Part shown: in pieces, positions 8,614-17,659 of the stretch
Numbering within the stretch: the stretch's first letter is position 1
Layout: each line of letters starts with the position of its first letter
Source of the DNA: Granulicella sp. L56
GTDB taxonomy: Bacteria; Acidobacteriota; Terriglobia; Terriglobales; Acidobacteriaceae
Assembly (NCBI RefSeq): GCF_009765835.1
Contig: NZ_LMUS01000006.1
Location: 1,756,438-1,820,437, forward strand
Reading direction: 5' to 3'
Length of the DNA stretch: 64,000 nt
Notes under the pieces: model-generated
The model's database searches: none
Told to the model about the DNA's origin: nothing
What the model saw: the letters and a program-made list of their open reading frames with translations, nothing else
Made by a program: the position numbers and the translations under genes

Positions 8614-8707
8614 ATTTGGGTCTGTCCGAGATAACTATCGTTAACAAAAGTTGCCGCACGACAAAGACTTTGCCTTATTCTGCTCAGGGAGAAGGGAGAA
8701 TTTTTGT

Positions 8708-9268
8708 ATGCAAATCATCTATGCTGCGCCCTTTATTCTCCTTTCTATATTGGCTTTTTTCGTTTGCCTTGCGATGCCGCGATTTCGGCGTTTTGCGCCC
8801 GCCGCATTTGTGATTCCTGTAACCTTCGGCGTCTGTTCGATCGTTGGTTGGATAGCCTTCATCCTTATTGCTGGTAACGTTCTCCACTTGAATTTAGGAC
8901 CTGCAATCGGCTCTCATGGAGTTGTTGAAGGCCTATTGTTTTATCTCCTTCCAGGAGTTGTAGGAGCATGGCTTGCCGTAAGGCTTATTCGCATCATTGA
9001 AGGAAGTTTTCTAAATACACAAAGGGCAAGGAATCTTGTCATTCGGGTTATGGTCGCAGCTATCATGGCGTTTATCGGTGCCTTTCTAGGCTTGGGGTTA
9101 GCAACCGACTTGCTCCCTGTTGGATCAACCGTAGCCTCGTTGTGGATAGCGCTTTTAAGTTCGATCCTGGCGGCGACTGCTGGTTTCGCTATCGCAATGG
9201 CGTTTCAAAGACGAGCCACTTCCGCCTCTAAAGCTGGAGGAGGCAGTCGGTCAGCACTGCTAGATTGA
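8708..9268 (+). CDS. Small multi-pass membrane protein, unknown function
   Basis: A 186-residue protein from the ATG at 8708, chosen because AGGGAGAAGGGAGA lies just upstream; the longer reading from 8651 has no such site. About five hydrophobic segments are visible (near residues 3-22, 29-54, 70-92, 113-135 and 143-168). I recognise no family motif. Base composition is clearly more AT-rich than its neighbours (frequent TTT, ATT and TTG codons), which together with the adjacent toxin-antitoxin pair suggests an acquired segment between lpdA and lipB. Function unknown. Confidence 0.7.
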   Translation: MQIIYAAPFILLSILAFFVCLAMPRFRRFAPAAFVIPVTFGVCSIVGWIAFILIAGNVLHLNLGPAIGSHGVVEGLLFYLLPGVVGAWLAVRLIRIIEGSFLNTQRARNLVIRVMVAAIMAFIGAFLGLGLATDLLPVGSTVASLWIALLSSILAATAGFAIAMAFQRRATSASKAGGGSRSALLD

Positions 9269-9302
9269 CATCATGATGTCTTTTTGAAAACATCATGATG
9301 TG
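9265..9302 (+). promoter_or_regulatory. Twin palindromic operator of the toxin-antitoxin pair
   Basis: Two copies of the 12-bp palindrome ACATCATGATGT lie at 9268-9279 and 9290-9301, centres 22 bp apart (two helical turns, same face). The left copy extends to a 14-bp palindrome (9267-9280). TTGACA at 9265-9270 could be a -35 element. The right copy overlaps the antitoxin start codon. VapB-type antitoxins bind paired palindromes to repress their own operon, so this fits autoregulation. Confidence 0.85.
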
Positions 9303-9545
9303 CGAACGACCCTCACCATCGACGACGATGTAGCAACCCTCCTCGAAAAGGAGATACGCCGCACCGGCCAGTCTCTGAAGCAGACCGTGAATCAGTTGCT
9401 TCGCTCCGGGCTTCAGCAGGCGGCCGCGCCGGTCAAGCCACGTCCGTTTCGAGTCAAGCCCAAAAAGGTCGGATTGCCTCCCGAGTGGACATCGGGCAGC
9501 GTGGCCGAGCTGATTGAAATGCTGGAAGGGCCGTCGCATCGATGA
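9300..9545 (+). CDS. vapB: VapB-like antitoxin
   Basis: An 81-residue protein starting with RTTLTIDDDVATLLEKEIRRTGQSLKQTVNQLL, a short beta strand plus two helices. This is the ribbon-helix-helix fold used by many antitoxins for DNA binding. The basic and proline-rich C-terminal half (about 45-81) would wrap the toxin. The start is a GTG that overlaps the right operator palindrome and has no ribosome site, so translation may be leaderless. Its stop overlaps the toxin start by 4 bp (ATGA), indicating coupled translation. Confidence 0.85.
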   Translation: MRTTLTIDDDVATLLEKEIRRTGQSLKQTVNQLLRSGLQQAAAPVKPRPFRVKPKKVGLPPEWTSGSVAELIEMLEGPSHR

Positions 9546-9976
9546 TCGTTCTCGATGCCAACATCCTTCTCTACGCCTACGATGCCGAGTCAGCCCAGCA
9601 CCGCCCGGCACGCACTTATCTGGAGGAAATCTTCTCCGCGTCTGATCCCGTTGGCCTTCCGCTCCAGAGCATCTCCGCATTTCTCCGCATCATGACGCAG
9701 CAGGGCCTGCGAAGCGGCTGCTTCACTCTGCACGAAGCAGTGGAGATCGTGGAGGAGTGGCTGAATCTTCCCCAAGTCCGTCTGCTTATTCCGGGAGAGC
9801 GTCATTGGTCGATCTTTCAACGAATGCTGATCGAGGGCCATGCCTCCGGACGGCTCGTGACCGATGCCCAGATCGCCGCGACTACCATGGAATTCGGCGG
9901 CGAGTTGCAGACGAATGATCGCGACTTCGCCCGCTTCCCCGGTCTGCGCTGGAACAATCCGCTCGTGAAGAAGTAA
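9542..9976 (+). CDS. vapC: VapC-like PIN-domain toxin (ribonuclease)
   Basis: A 144-residue PIN-domain protein. MIVLDANILLYAYD carries the first metal-binding Asp at residue 5. The segment VGLPLQSISAFLRI is typical of the subfamily (TIGR00028-like) that lacks the usual central Glu. The C-terminal part VTDAQIAATTMEFGGELQTNDRDF carries the other acidic residues. PIN toxins cleave RNA, often tRNA or rRNA. The gene overlaps its antitoxin by 4 bp and its stop shares one base with the lipB start, so lipB may be partly co-transcribed with the module. Confidence 0.88.
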   Translation: MIVLDANILLYAYDAESAQHRPARTYLEEIFSASDPVGLPLQSISAFLRIMTQQGLRSGCFTLHEAVEIVEEWLNLPQVRLLIPGERHWSIFQRMLIEGHASGRLVTDAQIAATTMEFGGELQTNDRDFARFPGLRWNNPLVKK

Positions 9977-10722
9977 TGTACATCCACCTCCTCCATCTCG
10001 GCCGCATCCCCTACGCGGAAGGTCTCGCCATCCAGCAGCAGGTCGTAGCCGCGCGCAAGCAGAACCTCATCGGCGACACGCTGCTCCTGCTCGAGCACCC
10101 ACCCGTCCTCACCCTTGGCCGCAACGCCAGCCGCTCCAACATCCTCGCCAGCGATGAATTTTTACAACAGCGCGGCATAGAGCTGCACGAGATCAATCGC
10201 GGTGGCGACGTCACCTACCACGGCCCCGGCCAGCTTGTCGGCTATCCCATCCTCGATCTGCGCGGCGATCTCCCCGGCAAAAAAGGCCCACATCTAGGCC
10301 CGGTCGATTACGTCCGCCTGCTCGAAGAAGTCCTCATCCGCATCTGCGGCGACTTCGGCGTTATGGCCCAGCGTATCCCCAAACTCACCGGCGTATGGAC
10401 GGTCGCAGGCGGCAGCATTCAGGAGAAAAAAATCGCAGCCATTGGCGTGCACGTCTCGCAGGGCGTCACCTCGCACGGCTTCGCGCTCAACGTGACGACC
10501 GACCTCCGCGACTTCGAGTGGATCGTCCCCTGTGGCATCACCGACCGCGCCGTCACCAGCCTCGAACTCGAAGCCGACGGCAGCCACGCGCCAACTATGG
10601 AGAACGCCATCCACTCCGCCGCGCGTAACTTTGGCCGCATCTTCGGGCGGCAGATGCTCTGGAACGAATCGCTCGACGAGCTGCTGCATCCAGCAGATGC
10701 GACCACCCGCGAAGCAGTTTAA
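9976..10722 (+). CDS. lipB: Octanoyltransferase (lipoate-protein ligase B)
   Basis: A 248-residue enzyme moving octanoyl groups from acyl carrier protein to lipoyl domains, the first step of lipoate synthesis. Diagnostic motifs are the RGGDVTYHGPGQLVGYP active-site loop, KIAAIGVHVSQGV with the catalytic lysine, and IVPCGITDR with the catalytic cysteine. The ATG overlaps the vapC stop by one base. The substrate could be the two-lipoyl-domain E2 encoded at 12124. lipA is not in the window. Confidence 0.96.
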   Translation: MYIHLLHLGRIPYAEGLAIQQQVVAARKQNLIGDTLLLLEHPPVLTLGRNASRSNILASDEFLQQRGIELHEINRGGDVTYHGPGQLVGYPILDLRGDLPGKKGPHLGPVDYVRLLEEVLIRICGDFGVMAQRIPKLTGVWTVAGGSIQEKKIAAIGVHVSQGVTSHGFALNVTTDLRDFEWIVPCGITDRAVTSLELEADGSHAPTMENAIHSAARNFGRIFGRQMLWNESLDELLHPADATTREAV

Positions 10723-10741
10723 GAACTGCTGTTGCCGTTGC

Positions 10742-11743
10742 ATGCACTCCCCACAAAAGCACACGATTCACAGCCACCGTCCCCCTTACCCTGTGGTGAC
10801 TGTGACGAAGCCTCTCCTCCTTGCCCTTTACACGATGTTCGCGTTCGGCGCTCTCAACGCGCAGACCCCCACCTGGCAGCCCACGCCGGGCCATGTGCAG
10901 ATACCGATCTGGCTCAGCACGCCGCCCGATCCGCGGCCAGCCAAGGCGCCGGAGGACATGCAACTGGACACGAAGGAGCTGGTCGCGGGCAAGCCGTGGG
11001 TTGTCGTGGAGAACGTCTCGCAGCCAACGATGACCGTCTATTCGCCCACGGGAAAAAATACCGGCGCGGCCGTCGTCGTATTCCCCGGTGGAGGCTACGA
11101 GATTCTCGCCATCGACCTTGAAGGCACGGAGGCCTGTGACTGGCTCACCTCCAAGGGGATTACGTGTGTCCTGCTGAAGTACCGCGTCCCCGCTCCAAGG
11201 TCGAGCCCCAACTGGGGAGCGTATCCGCAGTCGCCCATCGCTCTTGAAGATGCGCAGAGAACGTTGGGGCTGGTGCGCCTGCACGCCGCCGAGTGGCACA
11301 TCGACCCGCATAAGGTCGGCGTGCTTGGATTTTCGGCAGGCGGCCATCTGGTGGCGGCGACCAGTGTGCACTTTCGGCAGCGTCTATACCCGCCGATCGA
11401 TGCCGCTGACAAAGAGAGCTGCCGCCCCGACTTCGCCGTGGCCCTCTATCCCGGTCATCTGTCAATGCGCGGACCCCTCAATCTGAACCTGGACATCGCC
11501 TCCCACATCACTGCCCAGACGCCGCCCACGTTCCTGCTCCAGAACGAAGACGACAACGTGGACAACGTAAACGACTCACTGAGCTATTACATTGCGCTCA
11601 AGAAGGCCAAGGTCCCAGTGGAGATGCATCTTTACGCGCACGGCGGCCACGCCTTCGGTCTACGTCGCACGAAGTTTCCCACGACGCGCTGGCCGGAGCT
11701 GGTGGAGACGTGGCTGGGAACCATCGGGATGATCCCCGAGTAG
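10742..11743 (+). CDS. Secreted alpha/beta hydrolase (acetyl-esterase / BD-FAE like)
   Basis: About 333 residues from the ATG at 10742. GTG codons at 10793, 10796 or 10802 are alternative starts that would place the hydrophobic segment KPLLLALYTMFAFGALNAQ as a normal signal peptide. The mature part has the esterase layout: an oxyanion-loop GGGYEILA, nucleophile elbow GFSAGGH, the acid residue near LLQNEDDNVDNVNDS, and catalytic His in YAHGGHAFG. This group (COG0657) removes acetyl or other acyl groups from plant polysaccharides or small esters. It would act in the periplasm or outside the cell. It is only 19 bp downstream of lipB. Confidence 0.85.
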   Translation: MHSPQKHTIHSHRPPYPVVTVTKPLLLALYTMFAFGALNAQTPTWQPTPGHVQIPIWLSTPPDPRPAKAPEDMQLDTKELVAGKPWVVVENVSQPTMTVYSPTGKNTGAAVVVFPGGGYEILAIDLEGTEACDWLTSKGITCVLLKYRVPAPRSSPNWGAYPQSPIALEDAQRTLGLVRLHAAEWHIDPHKVGVLGFSAGGHLVAATSVHFRQRLYPPIDAADKESCRPDFAVALYPGHLSMRGPLNLNLDIASHITAQTPPTFLLQNEDDNVDNVNDSLSYYIALKKAKVPVEMHLYAHGGHAFGLRRTKFPTTRWPELVETWLGTIGMIPE

Positions 11744-11903
11744 ATGCTCCGGCACTTCCGATCGCGAAGCTCCATTGTGCGCGAAGCTCTTTTTTGTCAA
11801 CCGCAGCAAATTTTTACTATCCTGCACCAATTTCTTGTCATCCCGCAGCGAAGCGGAGGGATCTGCTTTTGTCTTCGCTCAACATAACCGAACCAGCAAT
11901 AAA

Positions 11904-11972
11904 GCACGTCATCTCGACCGGAGGCGGCGCTTTTGCCGCCGTAGTGGAGAGACCCCTGTATTTCGCCTTTAC
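11904..11972 (-). repeat. Family A repeat in the gap 11744-12123
   Basis: The 380-bp gap upstream of the E2 gene contains an inverted family A copy (ACGTCATCTCGACCGGAG to GAGAGACCCCTGTATTTCG). Its central part is expanded by GGCGGCGCTTTTGCCGCC, itself a small hairpin. A short CATCCCGCAGCGAAGCGGAG motif precedes it at about 11840. The E2 promoter probably lies in the last 100 bp; TATAAT occurs at 12064-12069. Confidence 0.8.
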
Positions 11973-12123
11973 GCCTTCTCCCAAACCCCGATTCCGCCAT
12001 TCCCACCCCTGCGACCGCGACCGCCGATTATCGGCTGAACATGCCAGTTTTCAACACACAGTCTTATAATCCAAAGGTGCGCGGCAATATAACCAGCGCC
12101 AGCTAGCACTATAAGGAACCTTC

Positions 12124-13713
12124 ATGCCGACTGAAGTAGTTATGCCCCAGATGGGCGAATCCATCACCGAAGGCACCATCACCAAGTGGCTCAAGAAGCC
12201 CGGCGACACCGTCCAGCGCGACGAGCCGCTCTTTGAAATTTCGACCGACAAGGTCGACGCCGAAATTCCCTCGCCCATAGCTGGCACCCTCTCCGAGATC
12301 AAGGTCGCCGAAGGCGCGACCGTCGGCATCAACACCGTGGTCGCCACGATCGCTGAAGCTGGTTCTGCTTCGACTCCCGCTGCCGCTCCCGCAAAGGCCG
12401 AAACCGCAGCAGCAGCCACCCCGGCCCCCGCTGCTGCTCCTGCTGCTGAGGCACCCGCCGCCGCTGGCTCCGGCACCGAAGTTCTGATGCCGCAGATGGG
12501 CGAATCCATCACCGAAGGCACCATCACCAAGTGGCTCAAGAAGGTCGGCGACAGCGTTCAGCGCGACGAGCCCATCTTTGAAATCTCGACCGACAAGGTT
12601 GACGCCGAGATTCCCTCGCCCGTAGCTGGAACCCTCACCGAGATCAAGGTCGGCGAAGGCGCAACCGTCACCATCAACACCGTAGTCGCCGTCATCGGCG
12701 GCGCTGCCGGTAAGTCCGCAGCTGCACCTGCCGCCGCCCCTGCGGCATCCGCACCCGCCGCCTCTGCGCCTACACCTGCCGCTGCTGCACCCGCAGCTTC
12801 GGCCGGCGAAGGCGTCCGCTCCTCGCCGCTGGTGCGCAAGATCGCCAAGGACAACAACGTCGATCTCACCCAGGTCCCCGGCACCGGCTCCGAAGGCCGC
12901 ATCACCAAGACCGACATCCTCGGCCATCTCGAAGGAGGCGCCAAGCCCGCCGCCGCTGCTCCTGCGGCATCGGCTCCTGCGGCCAAACCGGCTGCATCCA
13001 CCCCGCAGCCCGGCGATCTCGTTCCCATGACGAAGATGCGCTCCATCATCGCGCAGCGCATGGTCGAGTCCAAGCGCACCAGCCCGCACGTCCACACCGT
13101 CTTCAAGGTGGACATGACCCGCATCGTCAAGCTGCGCGAAAAAGAGAAGTCGAAGTACGAGCAGCGCAACGGCGTCAAGCTGACCTACATGCCCTTCATC
13201 ACCCGCGCCGCGATTGTGGCCCTGCGCAAGCACCCCATCGTCAACGGTGCCATCGAAGGCGACGCCATCCGCTACAACAAGAACATCAACATCGGCATCG
13301 CGGTAGCGCTCGACTGGGGCCTCATCGTCCCCGTCCTCAAGCAGACCGAAGAGAAGAACTTCCTCGGCATCGCCCGCGGCATCGTCGACGTTGCGGATCG
13401 CGCGCGCAACAAGAAGCTCGCCCCCGACGAGATCTCCGGCGGTACCTTCACGCTGACGAACTCCGGCATCTTCGGCGAGCAGTTCGGCACGCCGATCATC
13501 AACCAGCCGCAGAGCGCCATCCTCGGCATCGGCGGCCTCAACAAAGAAGCCGAAGTGCTGACCGACAAGGACGGCAACGACGTCATCGCCATCCGCTCCA
13601 TCCAGCGCTTCACCCTGGGCTTCGACCATCGCATCGTAGACGGGGCCGACGCCGGCAAATTCATGTCCGACTTCAAGGCCTACCTCGAAAATTGGTCCGA
13701 AGACATCGGGTAA
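12124..13713 (+). CDS. sucB: 2-oxoacid dehydrogenase E2 (dihydrolipoamide acyltransferase), two lipoyl domains
   Basis: A 529-residue E2 core protein. There are two lipoyl domains, each with EISTDKVDAEIPSP (lipoyl lysines about 43 and 158). Ala/Pro linkers follow each, then a peripheral E3-binding domain (VRKIAKDNNVDLTQVPGTG region, about 238-275), then the acyltransferase catalytic domain with DHRIVDGADAGKF near the C-terminus. AAGGAAC precedes the ATG. It transfers acyl groups to CoA; whether it serves 2-oxoglutarate, pyruvate or branched-chain acids cannot be decided from sequence, so the symbol is tentative. No E1 gene is adjacent. The two lipoyl domains share a 51-bp run of identical DNA. 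Confidence 0.9.
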   Translation: MPTEVVMPQMGESITEGTITKWLKKPGDTVQRDEPLFEISTDKVDAEIPSPIAGTLSEIKVAEGATVGINTVVATIAEAGSASTPAAAPAKAETAAAATPAPAAAPAAEAPAAAGSGTEVLMPQMGESITEGTITKWLKKVGDSVQRDEPIFEISTDKVDAEIPSPVAGTLTEIKVGEGATVTINTVVAVIGGAAGKSAAAPAAAPAASAPAASAPTPAAAAPAASAGEGVRSSPLVRKIAKDNNVDLTQVPGTGSEGRITKTDILGHLEGGAKPAAAAPAASAPAAKPAASTPQPGDLVPMTKMRSIIAQRMVESKRTSPHVHTVFKVDMTRIVKLREKEKSKYEQRNGVKLTYMPFITRAAIVALRKHPIVNGAIEGDAIRYNKNINIGIAVALDWGLIVPVLKQTEEKNFLGIARGIVDVADRARNKKLAPDEISGGTFTLTNSGIFGEQFGTPIINQPQSAILGIGGLNKEAEVLTDKDGNDVIAIRSIQRFTLGFDHRIVDGADAGKFMSDFKAYLENWSEDIG

Positions 13714-13750
13714 AGAAAAATCAGCTTTGACACGTATGTTCGATCATGAA

Positions 13751-13776
13751 ACGGCAATCTCGAGAAAGATTGCCGT
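13751..13776 (+). terminator. Terminator-like hairpin after the E2 gene
   Basis: Perfect 10-bp arms ACGGCAATCT / AGATTGCCGT with a 6-nt loop, followed by TTACATTT, lie 38 bp after the E2 stop and between two convergent genes. The stem could terminate either strand. Confidence 0.7.
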
Positions 13777-13803
13777 TTACATTTAAAGTCAAAGACATGC
13801 GCT

Positions 13804-15804
13804 TCAGACTAGAGGAGTCACACCACATGCAATGAGATATTGCGACGTGGCCTCGAACTCCTCCGGCAGATTTGTAGGATCCTCAGTATTACCTCCCGGA
13901 ACAAAGATAACCATTCCTTGTCGTGCGCGAGTCAGCAGAACGCGGTAAGCATTCTGCCGATAGATTCGTTTCTCGCGATTTTTGATAGCGGACCATTTGG
14001 TGGGCGACCCATGTCGCAAAGCGCGCATCTGCCAGCCGCTGGAGTGATTCCAGATGAAATCTCCACCCCAGCAAAGTCCAATCCAGTCCAACTCAAGTCC
14101 CTGGATTTCAAACTCTGTTGCAAACACTTCGCAGGAACAACTGGAGCGAACATCCATCTTATCTGCCAGGTACCAGTGTTCCCAAGGATACTCAGCATGG
14201 AAAGATGAACTGGGTTCAAGCCCCTCTGCACGAAGGCGCGCTGCACCTGAGGAGCCGATTAGGCCATAGCGATTTACCCCAACCCCTTGCTCATGCAGCT
14301 TTCGGCGTACGACACTTAAATTGCGCGTGAGAAGGATAGGAAAGCGTTCCGTGATCTTGAGTGCAGATGCTCCCCTCGCATCCCCGTCCAACACACGGTT
14401 TACCCATATTGCTAATTGCTCCGCGCGCAAACTCCGATTGGAAGTTCTCAGATGAAGGGCTGCATTTGTATGGATACTCTTCTGCAGAGAAGAGTCTTCG
14501 AAGAGTCGATGTCCCGCGGTGGATGCGCCGCCATCCAGAACCTCTGGTGATGCATACACAACCCAATCCTTTCCGCTGGCGGCTAACGCCCTTCCCCACT
14601 CTTCCAGGCCTGCTTCACCATCGTTAATCTCCTGGCCTCCACCGACAAGGGCAACCACGATGGCCCAATCAAGATGTCGCTCCATAATTCGAAGCAACAT
14701 CTCGGGTTCTGAGTAGTCTCGATGGAACTTCTTCATATTCTGTGCTCGATCCCATGCTCGCTGCGCTTCATCGAAGATGATGGCGTGGTTCGAGGGAGAT
14801 TCCAAATTATCTTCTGTATGGTATCGAGCAAAGACATGCACGTTTTCTATCAGCGTCTTTGCTTCCGTCCTAGCTTGAGGAGCCGAGGCCCCACCCTTCA
14901 TACTCTCCTTTGTAAACAAATGTTGTAGAACCTTTACAAGCGGCCCATTTCCACTCATAAAATGGATCGCATTTGCATTATTTTCTGTAGAGTGAGCGAG
15001 ACTCAATCCCACCAAAGTTTTTCCAGAACCAGGTACGCCTGTCAGAAAACATATCGCATGGTGGCTCTCGTTGCGTGCACGATTCACATAGTCCTGCACC
15101 GTTCGACATACAGACTCAATCTCATGTTCTGATGCCTCACAGTGCGCAATCTCTCGAATCGAAAGCCCACGCCTTAGTTCAGTTGCTGCTTCGATAATGC
15201 TAGGCACAGGGAAATAGGGGCTGACGTCCCATTCTTCTGCAGAGATTTGACCTTGAACATGCCGCTCGACATCAAACAGCACATTTGGTAGTTCACGCCA
15301 TGAACTTCGGAGAACCGACGCCACCCAATACGAGGATAGCTGTGAAAAAAACTCCCGTTGATGTATGCCTACGCAATCAGGTCTTCCATCCTCAGAGGAG
15401 ACAAGGATCGGAATAATCCTATGTCCGTTCGAGCCTTTATGAAAATAATGTAATAGAAGTGCGTACTCTTCAATCTGTCGTTTTACCTGTGATGCCGTGT
15501 GCCCCGTTTTGGCTTCGAGAAGGACAATTGCGTCTCCGATGAGTAACACGACATCGATGCGAAGTTCTTTCCGGGGGATTGAAAACTCCAGGATTAGCCC
15601 CCATCGCTGAGCACTGTCGGATATTGCGATGCACTGCTCAAGAGCTTCTTTGAGCGAATAAAGATCGCGTTCCCACGTAAGTGTCTGGTCAGAGTACTGT
15701 GTTGTATAGCCCCGGTTCGCATATGCCGTTGCCAGGTGCGCAAGCACGTGCTCTTTTGTTTGGGTAAGAAACACTCCAACAGTCGTTCGATAGAAAGATG
15801 CCAT
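13804..15804 (-). CDS. PD-(D/E)xK nuclease-like plus DUF2075-type P-loop ATPase/helicase
   Basis: A 666-residue protein. The N-terminal region (about residues 75-135) has a PD-(D/E)xK-like strand pair, LRIDVVLLIGDAIVLLEAKTG. The centre has a P-loop, FLTGVPGSGKTLVGLS (about 245-262), and Walker B, AIIFDEAQRAWDR (about 340). The C-terminal part has EFEIQGLELDWIGL and YRVLLTRARQGMVIFVP, typical of DUF2075/Schlafen-like superfamily-1 ATPases. It probably acts on nucleic acid and could be a defence gene, but no partner is present. Codon use is much more AT-rich than flanking sucB and purK, suggesting horizontal gain. It stands alone on the minus strand. Confidence 0.8.
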   Translation of the reverse strand: MASFYRTTVGVFLTQTKEHVLAHLATAYANRGYTTQYSDQTLTWERDLYSLKEALEQCIAISDSAQRWGLILEFSIPRKELRIDVVLLIGDAIVLLEAKTGHTASQVKRQIEEYALLLHYFHKGSNGHRIIPILVSSEDGRPDCVGIHQREFFSQLSSYWVASVLRSSWRELPNVLFDVERHVQGQISAEEWDVSPYFPVPSIIEAATELRRGLSIREIAHCEASEHEIESVCRTVQDYVNRARNESHHAICFLTGVPGSGKTLVGLSLAHSTENNANAIHFMSGNGPLVKVLQHLFTKESMKGGASAPQARTEAKTLIENVHVFARYHTEDNLESPSNHAIIFDEAQRAWDRAQNMKKFHRDYSEPEMLLRIMERHLDWAIVVALVGGGQEINDGEAGLEEWGRALAASGKDWVVYASPEVLDGGASTAGHRLFEDSSLQKSIHTNAALHLRTSNRSLRAEQLAIWVNRVLDGDARGASALKITERFPILLTRNLSVVRRKLHEQGVGVNRYGLIGSSGAARLRAEGLEPSSSFHAEYPWEHWYLADKMDVRSSCSCEVFATEFEIQGLELDWIGLCWGGDFIWNHSSGWQMRALRHGSPTKWSAIKNREKRIYRQNAYRVLLTRARQGMVIFVPGGNTEDPTNLPEEFEATSQYLIACGVTPLV

Positions 15805-15903
15805 GTTTGAAAGAGATTAACCGGAACCAGGATAACAACAGTGTGTGCTTCGGGTGTCTTCATAGAAGACACTGTTGATACCATTTCCAACGCCAAGGCG
15901 CTT

Positions 15904-17121
15904 CTACAGCAGCGCCTTAGCCCTAAGTACCAACTCCACCGCTTGCTCCGCCGTCTTGCCCACAGCCGACAGATGCCCCATCTTCCGGCCTTTGCGCGGC
16001 TTGTGCTTCTCATACAGATGCAGCCGCACCCCCGGTACGGCAAGCGCCGCATCGAACCGCGGCTCCCGTGCCGTGCCGTCAGCGTTCAGCCAAACCTCGC
16101 CCAGCAGGTTCGCAATCGCCGCAGGCTGCACGATCTCCACCTCGCCCAGCGGAAGGTCGCACACCGCGCGCACCAGTTGCTCGAACTGGCTGGTCACGCA
16201 GGCACGTTCGCTCGCGTGGTAGCTGTTATGAGGCCGCGGAGCAAGCTCATTCACCAGCAGCCGACCGTCGTTGGTGCAGAACATTTCCACCGCCAGCACA
16301 CCCTCAAGCTGGAACGTGTCAGCGATCTCCTCGGCAATCTTCCGCGCCTCCGCTTCCATCGCAGCAGGCACCGGAGCAGGCATCGCGCTCCACGCCAGAA
16401 TCTGCTCCTCGTGATGATTCCACGCAGTCGGGAAAACTTTGACCTCGCCATTCGGCGCACGCGCCACCATCACCGAGATCTCGCGCTCCAGCTCAATCGC
16501 CTTCTCGGCAACTCCCGGCCCTTCGCCCAACGCCGCCCACGCGCCGCGCACCTCATCTTCCAATGAAGCCCCAGCAGAGAACCCAACCTTGCCCTGTCCG
16601 CGCCCATCGTAGCCGCCAGTCGCGCTCTTGCAGAAACACTTGCCGCCCAGCTCGCTAATCGCATTACGCAACTCGTCGAGCGACCGCACCGCGCGGTACT
16701 CGCCGATAGGAAAGCCATTCCTGCGCAGCCAGTCCTTCTGCTCAATCCTGTCCTGAATGATCGCCAGCATCGCACCGCCGGGTCGCACCGGCGCAAAGCT
16801 CGCCGCCGCCTCCATGCTCGCCGCCGCAATCTGCTCGATCTCCAGCGTGACGACATCACATCCGCGAGCCAGGTTCGCCGCCTCACGCGCATCGTCCCAC
16901 CCAGCCTCGATGCAGCCATCCACCACAAACCGCGCGGGACAAGCCGGGTCCGGGTCGAGCACCGTGATGCGATATCCCATCGCCCGTGCCGCCATCGCCG
17001 TCATGCGGCCAAGCTGCCCGCCACCAAAGATGCCAATCGTCGCACCGGGAAGGATCGGCTTCGCCGCACGCAAATTTTTCTGTGAACCAGGTGTGCTATT
17101 TTGCGAATCAGACAAGCTCAC
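15904..17121 (-). CDS. purK: N5-carboxyaminoimidazole ribonucleotide synthase
   Basis: A 405-residue ATP-grasp enzyme converting AIR, ATP and bicarbonate to N5-CAIR in purine synthesis. Motifs are the N-terminal [23 protein letters not shown]-grasp lysine and glycine-rich loop in [15 protein letters not shown], the nucleotide-binding VAVEMFC...[15 protein letters not shown], and [12 protein letters not shown]. The start ATG overlaps the purE stop by 4 bp (ATGA), so the two are translated together. A roughly 24-residue N-terminal extension precedes the core. The gene is followed by about 100 bp without features, then the start of the minus-strand DUF2075 gene. Confidence 0.96.
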   Translation of the reverse strand: MSLSDSQNSTPGSQKNLRAAKPILPGATIGIFGGGQLGRMTAMAARAMGYRITVLDPDPACPARFVVDGCIEAGWDDAREAANLARGCDVVTLEIEQIAAASMEAAASFAPVRPGGAMLAIIQDRIEQKDWLRRNGFPIGEYRAVRSLDELRNAISELGGKCFCKSATGGYDGRGQGKVGFSAGASLEDEVRGAWAALGEGPGVAEKAIELEREISVMVARAPNGEVKVFPTAWNHHEEQILAWSAMPAPVPAAMEAEARKIAEEIADTFQLEGVLAVEMFCTNDGRLLVNELAPRPHNSYHASERACVTSQFEQLVRAVCDLPLGEVEIVQPAAIANLLGEVWLNADGTAREPRFDAALAVPGVRLHLYEKHKPRKGRKMGHLSAVGKTAEQAVELVLRAKALL

Positions 17122-17624
17122 GCGCCCGCCTCGTCTTCACCAACCACCTGCGCCAATACCTCGTCGCGTCGTGTCGCACGCCACTCCACCAGCTTCACCC
17201 GCAGCGCCGGATCGGTCGTGGCCAGCATCGCCACCGCCAGCAGCCCCGCATTGGCCGCGCCCGCCGCGCCAATCGCCAGCGTGGCTACCGGAATCCCCTT
17301 CGGCATCTGGACGATACTTAACAACGAGTCCATCCCTTGCAGCGCGGTCGCGGCAATCGGCACGCCCAGCACTGGAACAACGGTCTTCGCTGCCAGCATT
17401 CCCGGCAGATGCGCCGCGCCGCCCGCGCCTGCGATGATCGCACGCAGCCCGCGTCCCACCGCCGCATCGGCGTATTCAAACAGCAGCTCGGGCGTGCGAT
17501 GCGCCGAGACCACGCGCACCTCGTGCGGCACGCCAAACTCTTTCAGCATCTCGACAGCGCTCTTCATCACCGCATAATCATTGCGGCTTCCCATCACGAT
17601 TCCAACCAGGGGCTCGGCACTCAT
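17118..17624 (-). CDS. purE: N5-carboxyaminoimidazole ribonucleotide mutase
   Basis: A 168-residue class I PurE that converts N5-CAIR to CAIR. It shows [17 protein letters not shown] (phosphate loop), [15 protein letters not shown] with the active-site histidine, and [17 protein letters not shown], followed by [30 protein letters not shown]. Length is standard. It is first in the purEK operon, overlapping purK by 4 bp. It borders the repeat region that marks the left end of the phage-like cluster. Confidence 0.97.
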   Translation of the reverse strand: MSAEPLVGIVMGSRNDYAVMKSAVEMLKEFGVPHEVRVVSAHRTPELLFEYADAAVGRGLRAIIAGAGGAAHLPGMLAAKTVVPVLGVPIAATALQGMDSLLSIVQMPKGIPVATLAIGAAGAANAGLLAVAMLATTDPALRVKLVEWRATRRDEVLAQVVGEDEAGA

Positions 17625-17659
17625 AGACCACGATTATACGGTTTTGCACTGCTTAACAG

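Noticed and set aside
9298..9303. ATG at 9298 as antitoxin start
   Set aside because: It is in a different frame from the antitoxin; only the GTG at 9300 gives the RTTLTIDDD reading.
11800..12100. Small frames in the gap before the E2 gene
   Set aside because: They are made of repeat sequence (the GETPVF-type and RPLYFAF peptides are translations of family A) and are not genes.
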